This document shows, one piece after another, positions 51,071-62,389 of a DNA stretch of 64,000 nt (the stretch's first letter is position 1; the number at the start of each line of letters is the position of its first letter). The position numbers and the translations under genes were made by a program. The notes under the pieces are model-generated. The model did not search any database. It saw only the letters and a list, made by a program, of their open reading frames with translations, and had not been told where the DNA came from. Source of the stretch: Melieria omissa (taxonomy: Eukaryota; Arthropoda; Insecta; Diptera; Ulidiidae); NCBI GenBank assembly GCA_963971225.1, contig OZ020267.1, positions 150,582,920 through 150,646,919 of the forward strand, read 5' to 3'.

Positions 51071-51210
51071 CAGTGGCGCACACAAGATTTCATTTTGGAG
51101 AGGTTTTGCATACAACTTTTGAGCCCAATAGCATTTGAAACCATATTTTGTACCAGCAGTTTTTGTATTTGGGGGGGTTTGAACCCCTAAACCCCCTATA
51201 TGGGCCACTG
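51071..51210 (+). mobile_element. CAGTGG-ended non-autonomous element, tandem copy 1
   Basis: Runs from CAGTGGCGCACACAAG to TATGGGCCACTG, 140 bp. The flanking octamers TATGTATG and TTTGTATG differ at one base, as for a hAT 8-bp duplication, but the flanks are themselves TATG repeats, which weakens that reading. A near-palindromic GGGGTTTGAACCCC lies in the right part. Confidence 0.75.
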
Positions 51211-51226
51211 TTTGTATGTATGAGTG

Positions 51227-51365
51227 CAGTGGGCACACAAGATTTCGTTTTTAGAGGGTTTTTTCATACAACTTTTGAGCTTTATACTATTTGAAACCAT
51301 ATTTTCTACCAGCCATTTTTGTATTTGGGGGTTTGAACCCCTAAACCCACCTGTATGGGCCACTG
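51227..51365 (+). mobile_element. CAGTGG-ended non-autonomous element, tandem copy 2
   Basis: A second, diverged copy (139 bp) in the same orientation, 16 bp after the first: CAGTGGGCACACAAGATTTC through GAAACCATATTTTCTACC and GGGGGTTTGAACCCC to GTATGGGCCACTG. Confidence 0.75.
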
Positions 51366-53335
51366 TATATATGTATGAATATGTGTGACACACAATATTT
51401 CACTTTGGCAGGGACACAAGTCATTAGTCCAAAATTATCTGATAATTTATTTGCTATGAAAAATGTTTGAAAACACGCCACTTAGTTCTTCCGCCCATTT
51501 ATAAATTTATGCCCACATCTTTCAAAAGACTCACTACAGTCTACTGAGGTACACATTCATCCTTCTGAATAATGAAAATGCTTAAAATTTTTTGCTAATT
51601 CAGAACAAAGCGTTGGGTGGTTTGGTTTTTTATTTTTTATTCCTAGAGAAAATTGTTTCGTATTTGGCATTAAGTGAGTGCGAATTTGAACTCGTCCTAT
51701 CAGACGTCAAATGCACTAACCTCTGCGAAGGTCATTGCTGCGGTTTAAGTAAGCCAAACTCACTTCAGTCTAATGTACAAATGCGTAGAATTTCCTGAAT
51801 CACTCACCGTTGAGTCACAACAATTCCGATTTGCTATCATTCAATGTATTTCAAACCCAATTTATTCTTGCTTTGACACACATTAAAGATGCAATCTCAT
51901 GTTGCCACACATTTTCTACTCACAATTCATAACAACACTACTACAACAAAAACCATAAATACCACAACTGACTACCTGAAAAAATGCATCTGAACTATTT
52001 TCAGACAGTTGAAAACCTGCTATTCAATTTCTGTAATTCATATGGCAATTTAATTTGGCTCTCGTATCAACCATTAACATGTGTGCAACATTAACACCAG
52101 CAACAACAAGGAAAAAAAATTAAAAATGTACCAAAAAACTCTGCTCCGGAAAAATGTGAGAAATTCAAAACAACCACAGAAATTCCTGTTGGTGCAAAAC
52201 TCGACGGCACACTTTACACTTCTTCTTCTTCGTTCTGAACGCCAAATGCTGCCAACACAAGTCAGATCAGTAGATTTTGTTCTACTTGTAATTTTCTTGC
52301 AGCAAATAGAATTCCAACCATCGCTGGCCATCTGGACCCTCTTTCTCTTGTCCAGTCAGTTCAATTTTATTTTTTATTTTTTGCTTGCTTGTACACATTT
52401 TCGATTTTCTCTCTCTGCGTTGTACTGTTGGCTGCTGTACAACTAGAAAATTGGAAAATTCTTGGCCCAACAGCGAAAAAGGAATTCTTTGCTGCGTTTG
52501 TTGCAGCAAGCAGCGTGTTTGAAGAGTGAAAATGTTTACACTGTGTGAACAGGTTTTCGACAATTACGGTTTATGCCCGCCGGGCCAAGACACGGCACAA
52601 ACCGGCAGAGCATTTGTGTTGTGGTGGCTTAAGCTTCGTAAAGAAATTCCCAATAGTTTTTTAAATTGAATACAGAAAGCATTGAAAAAAATGAAAAGAA
52701 ATGTAATTTTTAAGAGCTTTGAAGTGATTATACAAAAATATTTATCAATTGATTTCATATCTTTGTATTAACACACAATAAACGCAATTAGAGAACAATT
52801 TGAGTGCTGATACGCAGATATAAATAAAAAAAATTTAAAAGAGTTAAAAATAAACACCGAAGTTTTGCTTTGTTTATTTTGTTATTTTTTGGTTGGCGAT
52901 TTTCAGCGCCGCAGGCTTTTGCTGGCCTGACAGCAGCTTTGGTGTGAATACTTAATTTAACAAATCATGTTTTTTTGGGCTTTGTGTGTTTAACAAAAAC
53001 ACTTTTCTGCCATAACTCTGTATAAATTTGCTATTTTTTTATCATTTAAGCTTTCAAATTAAAGAGGAATTCCAGTTTTATGCTTTTTGTTAATGAAAAT
53101 TGTTTGTTTTTTGTGATAAATAAACAGATAACAACAAAAAGGAGGTAAGGAAATATAAATAACACAACTGCCAGAGTTTGAGAGCTTTAGAATATTTTTA
53201 TAACAGACAAATAGATATCGCAAAGAAGTCAAAATAATATAAAAAACAAAATAAAATGCTATAAGAGGTCAACAGAAAACAACCAAAAGGAGGGAAAGGA
53301 AATTAAAATATTTAATTATTAATATTTATTTTAAT
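51366..53335. other. non-coding, no supported gene
   Basis: AT-rich unique DNA. The 121-codon frame at 52081-52446 and its minus-strand counterpart show no domain. Confidence 0.5.
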
Positions 53336-53597
53336 ATTTATGTATTTATTTGATTTTATTTATTTATTTTATTTTAATCATTAATTAATTTATTTTATTT
53401 ATTTGTATTATTTTATATTATTTTATTTTGTTTTATTTTATTTTATTTTATTTTATTTTATTTTATTTTATTTATTTTATTTTATTTTATTTATTTTTTT
53501 ATTTTATTTTATTTATTTTATTTATTTTATTTATTTTATTTATTTTATTTATTTTATTTATTTTATTTATTTTATTTATTTTATTTATTTATTTATC
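53336..53597. repeat. (TTTTA)n / (TTTATTTTA)n array
   Basis: TTTTA units pass near 53500 into a 9-bp TTTTATTTA higher-order unit, which continues to about 53597. Confidence 0.95.
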
Positions 53598-56595
53598 AGA
53601 CTGCTAGAAAATAGTTGTCTTTTGAACGAGTGTTGAATTTCCTATAAAAATAGTCTAATCTTGTTCCTGCCATGCGCACATTTGCCCAACACATGTCCTC
53701 ATGTGCACATTGAACCGGTACAACCGTCAGCGCTGACCTCTTTGCTGCCACTTTGCGCAGAAACCAATTGTTGCCTACGTTTTGTGTGCCACTCCACCAA
53801 AAAAATATCAAAAAACTATTTTTTTTTAGAAGTTCTCTAGTATTGCAGATTCTGTTGATTCGCAAATTCACACATTCTTACGAAATTCAGCATATGGCTG
53901 ACCATTAAGAATCCAACAAACATTAGCCAAGCTAAGCAATTATTGTGCATCTAATTCACGCAGACACTCTAAATATTTTATCTCTGCAGCACTTGGCAGC
54001 AATTTCAAAAATCCCACACATCCAAATGAAAAACAATTATAATTTCCATAAACGTGTTGTCGCTTTTATGTCAAAAACCTGCATTATTGTTTTAGCCATT
54101 TCAGCAAATGAGCACAAAATCCGCTATTCCTCCCCCCTCGCCCGACACATCCAAACTTTTACAGTTCAGTCGTGTTTGTAAAATGATTTCTGCCGTTTCA
54201 GTGTTTTGTGTTTGCAATTATCAGCGCACCGGCTTTGAGGTGTCACTCACAACGCTAAATAACAAATTAACTAAGCCGCGACCGGCCAAGTGGCGCTCAG
54301 AGCTGCGCCCGCGCGCGGCCAAGCGGCAACAGCAGCAACCGGCTCAGCGGCAGCAGTAGCAGCGGTACATGATGTGCATATTGCTGCCTGTTGCCGTAGA
54401 GTACGTTGTCAGCGTTGCCCCCCCCGCCTCGCGCCACTGTGTGTGCACCCGCCTGAAAACGGTGCTGTTGTTGCTTTTTAGGTCAGCGGTGAGTGTGTAC
54501 GCGCTCGCGCTTAATGTCGTCATCTGCTTCACGTTGCTGCTCCAAGCCAGGTTTTGAATTTGCGTTTGCCGTCGACACGGATTGACTCCAAGTGTGGCAT
54601 GCGGGCGAAGTAGGTTGCATGTTTGTTGCTGTGATTATATTTCGCTACTTTGTATGTACAACTTTTGCAGCAGCAACAACAACAACACCAGCAATTCAAA
54701 TGTAAATGGCGATAAGTAAATTTTTACGCTTGATAAATTTAGGTTGAATTATCATTTTGTACAACAACAACTACAACTATACACATTGCAATAAAAATAA
54801 TAGCAAATGATTGAACTGAACACTGGCATTTGATATTAAAATGCAGAGCCCATGCCCAGTTAACTGCGCATCTAACCTTCATGAAAAATAAAAAACTAAA
54901 GTAAAAATAGAAAAAATAGAAAAGAAACATCAAATAAATAACTGCAATGCATTCGCTGTTTTGCATCTTTTATTTGCTTTAAATGTTAAACTTTATTTTG
55001 CTTTCAAGGCAACGCTGATTCAATCAGTTACAAAGTAGTGAAATATTAATGTAAATTTTCCCATGTGGGTGTAATTTTTTTAAGAAGTTTATTAAGAATC
55101 TCACTTAATTTCAACCGCAAAAACTTTTTAACTTTCTTAGAAACGCTTCACATCTGTTTTATCTGTTTGTGGTTGTCATCTTTGTTGTTGTTCAAATACC
55201 AACGACATGACGTTAGCTACGTTTGAGAGCCGACCGCTTAGTACAGTTTTATTTCATTACCAGAGCAACAACAACAGCAACAACAACAACGATAACTACA
55301 GTAATATATAATTTAAACAAATATTTTAGCAATCGATAGCTTGAAAACAAGCGACGAGTGATGTCATTGATTTTTGAACATTGAAATATTGTAGCAGATT
55401 TTTGTAAATAATTACAAATACAAATATGTGAATAGAAAATATAAAAAATGGAATTAAATTAATTGCAAATGAATGACTAAAAATACAAAGCGAAGAAATT
55501 TCAAAAGAATTTATTGATTTTATTTCAAAAAATTCAAAGCTTTCAAACAATTTAAATTTCACTTTATAATATAAAAGTGGCGAGTTTTCAAAAGGTTTAA
55601 TTGATTTTATTAAAAAAAATCAAAGTTTTCTATCAATTTAAATGCAACTCTATGAAAAAAAGTTGTCCACCTGTTTACTGATGCACTTCGAACATATTTT
55701 TCTCATATAAAATATTCATATGGTCATTCATAGTCACACAGAGACATCAGCATACGGTGTGGAAATCATTTGCATTCGTAATTACTGGAAATTTGTCATT
55801 TCCTTTACTATCCACACACACACATATTCATTTTGATTTAGTGATATTGCGACTTTTGAACTTTATTTCTGGTATTCTATGACTTTCTAAGCGCTAAAGG
55901 GCTATAACGAAAGATTATTGATTACACCGTGCAACAGTATATTTTACATCAGAAAATTTCCATATGGGCGTGAAACTAGAAACCAAACATAGTAATACTG
56001 CGTACTCAGTTTTTTATTTCTACATCCTTTGTCCTTTTAAAAGAACTTCAAAATTTTGAAGGAGATACAAAAAAATATAAAAAATACTTAACTTTGTTAG
56101 ACTATGGCGATATGTGTATCAAATGAAAGAGGAAAGGTTCAAGAATTTAAATAAAATTGATTTTTTATCTATTTGTAAAACAAGGATATGAAAAAGGTCC
56201 TTTGAAAATTTTGATCCTTCATATCCTTGAAAATGTATAGAGAATTTTCTTGAAAAGCAAGTATGTTAAAGCCCAACATGTTCTTGATTTCGTGTCAAAA
56301 TTTCATTATTCTCGCTTCATTGATTTCATAGTTACTAAAATGGGTAAAAATTGGGTTAACAAAACATTAAAAAAAATAAAATCTAATCATTAAAAAATCA
56401 TCATTAAAATAGCAGCTTCATTCTTTTTTAAGTAGTGTTTCACATTACAGACAAGTTTGCACTCTGTACGTGGATTTTTTGCCAAAAACAACCCTCAGAT
56501 AATATGACCTGACAGCTGTTAGAACAAAATCATCGAGAAAGATTATCCATCACTTAAGTTTCTTATACTTTTTCAAAAAGAAAAAAAACCAAACA
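53598..56595. other. non-coding; GC-rich patch at 54.28-54.52 kb
   Basis: The GC-rich patch contains GCTTTTTAG|GTCAGCG|GTGAGTGTG near 54475-54495, an acceptor followed 7 bp later by a donor-like site. No coding frame supports an exon here. CAA repeats occur near 54671 and 55266. Confidence 0.45.
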
Positions 56596-56599
56596 TCTT

Positions 56600-56890
56600 C
56601 TTCTTCTTGACTGGAACGACAGCACGATTACGAGACTAAGGCCTAGCAACCCGCAACCATCCATGTTGTGCGTGTGAAATTTTACAAGATTGGAAAGGAC
56701 CTACAGTTTTATGCCGATTATGAACGGCGAGTTGGAAACTTTTTCATAGGGAATTTTACTCTCAGACGTTTGCCATTTCCTGCTGAGAGGACAGCCGCCG
56801 TAAGAAAAAGTGTTGTTTTTCTTTTTTTTGCGGTCTTAACGCAACGGAGTCTTGAACCTCGAGCGTCGCGACCATACATACAAATAGTTT
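56600..56890. mobile_element. dispersed repeat resembling a tephritid SINE-like family
   Basis: The phrases ACTAAGGCCTAGCAACCCGC, GGAAAGGACCTACAGTTTTA, TGCCGATTATGAACGGCG and ACTCTCAGACGTTTGCCATT, in this order, match what I remember of a common repeat in tephritid non-coding DNA. That is recall, not a search result. The right end has TCTTGAACCTC, a weak minus-strand B box. It has no intact ORF and no defined ends. Confidence 0.5.
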
Positions 56891-57820
56891 TATTTGACAT
56901 TCCAGGCCAAAAGGTGCATTGAAATCTTCATTGAATGCTGTCAAAAAAGTTGTAATAAAAATTCACACTCTTATTGCAAACACTTTTAAATATTTAAATT
57001 AGTTTGGCTTAAAGACACCGTAAACCTGAAAATAAACAACAACAACAAAGCCAGCAAATTGCCACTACTTTAGATTACTTTGCAGCTTTTCTAGTCTACC
57101 AAACTTAAGAGATGAGTATAAAATGTCCGCTGTGCGCAGAAAACGAGGCAATAAAGTCTCTAAGACAGAAAAAATCAAATTTCAAAAACAAACAACAAAA
57201 AGCCTGAAATGTACTTGAAAAATACAGAAACAATAAACAAGCAACACTTCCCGCTAGTTGTAGCGAAAATCAGCAGAGCGTCAAAGTCTGCAAAGTAAAT
57301 CACCTGCTTTGTGGTTGTAGTTGCTTCAAAACCTTTGACTAACAAACATTTGCCTATGAAAGTAACTAAGAATTTATTCGAAAGAAATATAAACTAAAAA
57401 TAAATTGAAAAAAGCAAAAAACTCAACCAAACCACTTATGGCGCTATGCGAGCCAGTATAACAGTTCAGTTCAGTTCAGTTCAGAACTCAACTGTTATAC
57501 GAGCTAACTGCTACACACACAACACACACACATCAACACGCGCACTTTGTGGCTCTTTTTGTTGTGATTGTTGTAGTTGTTGTTGGCCATTTCAAATGCC
57601 AACGTCAAATCAAACTCGTTTTAAAACGCTCAGCTGATCGTTCAGCAATTTTCGCTGCCGCTGCTGCTGCTGTTGCTTCCTTTTGTTTTTCTCTATTTCT
57701 ATGCCGTTTTCTACAATTTTGCTTTGCCTCTACACCATCTCAGCTATGAATTGTTGCCTGTTTGCCGTTTCGCTGTTGTTGCTGCTGTTTGTTTGCACAA
57801 CAACAGCAACAACAATCAGC
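56891..57820. other. non-coding, no supported gene
   Basis: AT-rich then TTG/GCT-rich DNA; includes the hairpin listed separately. Confidence 0.5.
57456..57500. repeat. hairpin around a (TTCAG)n run
   Basis: The 11-bp arms GTATAACAGTT (57456-57466) and AACTGTTATAC (57490-57500) are perfect inverted repeats enclosing a loop made mostly of TTCAG pentamers. Confidence 0.8.
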
Positions 57821-58060
57821 TGAATGAATAACGCTCGAAAGGCAAACGAGGAACTGCACTCGCCCGCCATTCACTACGCTCAGCCGCGTAAGCTGTGTTT
57901 GCGCTTTGGAGCGCCAACTTTCAGCTCAGCGCCGCCAGCTCAGTTCGCTTTTGCATTGCGTCGCGTGTACGCGTTAACGCGAAAAATCGCTCGATCGTTG
58001 CTTTGGTGTTGCCGTCTAGCGCTTTGATTTGCTATCCGTGTTGACGCAACCGCTGCTAAT
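57821..58060 (+). promoter_or_regulatory. GC-rich block, possible promoter or 5' UTR
   Basis: A short CpG-rich stretch with an exact initiator TCAGTT near 57941, followed by GTCGCGTGTACGCGTTAACG. No DPE at the right spacing and no convincing donor downstream were found, so this is weaker than the candidate at 63.5 kb. Confidence 0.25.
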
Positions 58061-61000
58061 TTCCACTGTAAACAGGCAAAACGCTGCTCCGAATTCACGC
58101 AAATTGCACATCAAATTTAATCAACTTTGTGGAAAAAGTGTCGCACTGCAGTCGCAACCGCTCCAGTGTTTAGTTTTCCAATTTGCAACAACAACAAACA
58201 ATAGCAGCGCCAACCATTGTGCACCAATTTTAATTGCGGCGAACATATAAACGCGCTTACGTAATCGGCAAACGGTGTAGATTTCGCTGGGCATTACGAG
58301 CGCCCAATTTATTTTCGTCTTTTGAGCGCATCAAACGCAGACAAACGTTTTTTTTTATTTTTTTTTTTGTTTATAATTTGTTTGCAATATTTGTGCGCAA
58401 ATTTTACGCTTCTCTGACCAATATTTGCATTGCCCAAATTCATTTGAGTGCACAAGTGTGTAGCTGTGTTTTGTGTGTGTGAATGGCGAACACAACAATT
58501 TTTGCCTAAAAAACCATAAACTTTTCGATTAGCTTTTGCAATTCGTACTTGAAGCAAATCGTTGCCAATTTTTGCCATTGTTAATGTGCTCTTTTTGTGT
58601 TGTTGTTCGTGTTTGGCTTAGGAAAGTCACTGTTAACAAAAAAATTGGCAGAGATATTTTTGCACTTATTGGCGGTCGTTTGCAGCAATTTGTCACATGC
58701 ATTGACGTAATTTATATGACATTGATTGCAGTTAATAAATGTACTCAAACGCTGAATTAGTTATGAATACCGCAATTTTATTGGAATGATTTTTGTGGCG
58801 GGTTTTTTGCATTCATAGTAATGAACCTTAATTATGTTTACATAAGAAATTAATTAGCAGCAATTCATTACCAACAATTGTTAATTGCAAAATAATAGCT
58901 ACAACTCGAACAACTTGGATTCCCCTGCCCACAGTTGCACAGTGCCAAATTAATTGCCCAAAACAAAAGACTCTGCACACAAACACGGAAATGTACTTTT
59001 TTGTGACTGCCAGGTTTTGGCAAATTGACAGTAAATAGGAAGCAAACAGTTTTATATGATCAGTACACTTTCTCCACGATGACAGTTGGAAAAATTTAAA
59101 GTCTCTATGGAAGCATGAAAAAATGACTAATTTTCTAGCTCAGGCGCACACTTTTGTGTAAAAATCAATTAGAAAACTTTTAGCCATAATAGCAAAATAT
59201 ATCAACTAAAGTTTTTAGACACTCAGAAGACAAATTTTAGCCACTCTTAGCATAATTTTTCCTACTGGGTCAGTTTGGTTCCCACATAAAGTCAACACTG
59301 GCCACTTTAAATTAGTTCAAATCAACAGCGCATACATATACATCAGCACATCAGCGGCACGCTTCGACAATAAATGCAACAACACTGCATTAACAACAAC
59401 AATAAAAAAAGAGCACAAAACTGAACTGCAAAACTTAATTCAGTTTGAGTTCAGTTCAGGCAGCAGCAGCATATTTAATTGCTAAAACGTTTATTTATGA
59501 ATGAAAAATTGAGCCAGTATGCTGCATATGAAATAAGGCAGCCAACAACAACAACAATAACAACAACAATATGAACATAGTGCAGCGCGTGTAGGTGAAG
59601 AAGTTACCCTTGATATGAATCTAGTATAAGAATGCTTGAAAACAATCAACAGCGCAACAACAGTGACTTTAGACAACAACAAAAATAACAAATACAATAA
59701 CAACAACACTCAGCAGCAGCAATTGTAGGCGACAAATCAACACCTTAGGACTTTTCAACTGAATTTATGCGCCAATGATGCGCACGCGGCCATATTTTTA
59801 GTGCACATTTTATAAAAGTCAACTCTGTATACATGTGTACATGTGTGTGTGTGTGTGTGTTTTAATAAATTACAATAAAGCAACAAATTGTTTGCTATAA
59901 CGCCAACAACTTAATAAACCATGTCATAAAACCGCCTTGCACTCTGTCGCTGCTCTTACAACTAGTTGTGATTGTTGTTGTTGTGTTGGTTCCTTTAGCT
60001 TCTTCTTCATTTTTGTTCTGTTGCTGCTTCCTTGCCACTCGCATAAGTAGCTACCGCATACCCTCACCGCTTGCCGTGTGATATGCGTAAATTTCAACGT
60101 TAACGCGCTGGTAATGTTGATTTAGCCAACAGACGCGTTAAGTGCCCGCACACTCGCCTGGACAACTTGACTCGACACGTCGTGCGTCAAGCGCTGACAT
60201 GCCACAGCTGACGCTGCAGCAACTCGGGCACTTGCCACTCAACACACACACACACACACATTGGCATGGCATGTGGGTTTTTGCCAGCTAAAATTAAATG
60301 CTCCATGTGTGTGTAGCTGCATTAATTAAATTTATTTACTTTATTCAACGCTCAGCAACTCATAAAAATAGCGCAAAGCGCGTTCACAACTAATTAAGTT
60401 TTAAATACAAAAAGCTGCCAAAGCACAGTGCCCTCTCGTACGCTAATTAAACGCCCAAACGGTCGCGTGCTAATGCCGCAATTTAGCTACAAGTCCATTT
60501 TTGGCATTGCCTGTTGCTGTTGCACGTAGCATTAACTATTGTTGTTGTTGTTACTGTAGCTGATGTCGCATTACTATGCAAGCGGCGCACATTTTTAATT
60601 ACGCTTGTTAATTTTTCAGCTGAAAATTTCCTGTCACCTTTTGGATTTTTTGCATTGCAAACCCTTTTTACCATAAATTTTTTTTTTTTTTTTTTTAATT
60701 TTTTTCAATATTTATTTTTTTTTAATTTAATATTTTTTTTAATTTTTTCAAAGTCCATTTTGTTGTATTTTTTTGCATTCCAGTACTATCAACACTTGAG
60801 TTATGTTCAAAGGGTTTGTCGCGCATTTTGTTGCTTCATTTAGTGGCAAAAATTTCTCGAAAACTTCCAGTGTGCAGTTGCGTTAATATGTTAACACATA
60901 AATTGCATTTTTGCGCTTTGTATGTGCGGCACGTTTTGCAGCTGGCAGCGTTGCCTCATGCTTCATGTTTCAATTATGCGTACGAGCACCTCGCTCGCTG

Positions 61001-61501
61001 CGTTGTTGCGCATAATTGAGTACACCGGTGGCACGCTAAAGGAAGTGCATGTCCTCCTCCACGCGCCGCTCAAGTAGCAGAAAACGCCAACAAAAAAAAT
61101 ATGTGCTGAAGGAAGGTGCAGAATTTCATATGTGAAATGTCTAAATTGCATGTCAGTCAAAATTATAAAAGAAAGTAGGCGTGAATATGACTTTATGCAG
61201 GAAGTTTGTTGTTTCAGTCTTTTGTCTGCACGTTTCATGCAATGCTCATATGAGGAGTGTGGAAAAAATGGGGAGAAAGAGTGCAGTGGGCGAGTAGTGA
61301 GTGAAAATTGAGGACATCGCATCAATGCACAGAGAATGTAATGAAGATTCTTGTTTTTGTATATTCATGAACTGGGTTTCATAAGCGTATGAATTTTAAA
61401 AATGACTAAAAAGAGTGTGAGATATGACAGGCAACTTTATTGTGAATTAAAGCATATTTTATAACATTATTTCAAATTAATATCGCTGAAGTGGCTGCCG
61501 C
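58061..61501. other. non-coding; simple repeats
   Basis: Contains (GT)n at 59842-59861, (CA)n at 60242-60260, a long T-rich stretch at 60678-60760 and CAA/TTG runs. No exon or RNA gene is supported. Confidence 0.5.
61202..61227 (+). repeat. isolated copy of the dispersed core motif
   Basis: AAGTTTGTTGTT followed by TCAGTCTTTTGTCT in unique DNA. Confidence 0.55.
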
Positions 61502-61655
61502 CAGGGGCGTATACAGAAAAATATTTCGGGGGGTTTCAAAAAGTAATATTTTAATGTTTATAAAATGCCAAAAATGCCTTTTAATTTGTATGAAGTTTTA
61601 AAATCGATCCTAATATTTCGGGGGGTTTCAGCCCCAACCCCCCTAAAGGATTAAA
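61502..61655 (+). mobile_element. truncated MITE related to the 49.1-kb element
   Basis: Starts CAGGGGCGTATACAG and follows the 49107 element through ATATTTCGGGGGGTTTCAA, AAGTAATATTTTAA, ATAAAATGCCAAAAA and TTTGTATGAAGTTTTA. The expected right inverted repeat is missing after the CCCCAACCCCCCT segment. Confidence 0.7.
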
Positions 61656-61842
61656 CATTTGAACGTTTGAAAGAAGTTGTTTTTTGCAGCTGCGTCTACA
61701 GGACTCAATCCGAAAGGTTTTGTATGACTCTACTCAAACTTAACTATTCAGAATGGGTGCGAAAGAGGAAGAAAAGGAAGAAGAAGAAAGGAGATTTACC
61801 TGAGGAACTTGGGCAAAAGAAAAAGGAAGATTTTTAACTATT
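61656..61842. other. short unique spacer
   Basis: Purine-rich GAAGAAGAAG stretch near 61768-61792; no gene. Confidence 0.5.
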
Positions 61843-62389
61843 AAAGTGTAGGGAGCGTCCAGAAATTCAAACACTGGCTTGCGCCTCCTTCCTTGCAAAG
61901 CCACTAAAGAAGATTTACTTGAACAAATTCTTCTTTGACAGTCATTAGGATTTGGCCAACAGAACAAAACAGATCAAAGTGTAGGGAGCGTCCAGAAATT
62001 CGAACTCTGGCTTGCGCCTCCTTCCTTGCAAAGCCAGTAAAGAAGCTTTACTTGATAAAATTCTTCTTTGACAGTCATTAGGATTTGGCTAATAGAACAA
62101 AACAGATCAGAACAGATCAAAGTGTAGGGAGCGTCCCAAATTTCAGGCTCTGGCTTACACCTCCTTCCTTGCAAAGCCAGTAAAAAAGATTTACTACATC
62201 AAATTCTTCTTTGAGAATCTATAGGATTTGACCAACAAAACAAAACAGATCAGAACAGATCAAAGTGTAGGAAGCGTCCCAAATTTCAGGCTCTGGCTTA
62301 CACCTCCTTCCTTGCAAAACCAGTAAAGAAGATTTACTTGATCAAATCCTTCTTTGACAATCATTAGGTTTTGGCCAACAGAACTATTC
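61843..62389. repeat. tandem array, 133-143-bp unit, 4 copies
   Basis: Units start AAAGTGTAGGGAGCGTCC at 61843, 61976, 62119 and 62262 (last copy GGAAGCGTCC). Each runs through CTGGCTT, GCCTCCTTCCTTGCAAAGCC (or ACCTCC), GATTTACTT, TTCTTCTTTGACAGTCATTA and AACAGAACAAAACAGATCA. Units 2 and 3 are 10 bp longer than unit 1 because CAGATCAGAA is duplicated at the unit end. Copies are much more alike than in the other arrays, so this expansion is younger. Confidence 0.93.

Noticed and set aside
57549..57749. Val/Ala-rich hydrophobic frame resembling a signal or membrane segment
   Set aside because: Encoded by (TTG)n and (GCT)n simple sequence without further coding support.
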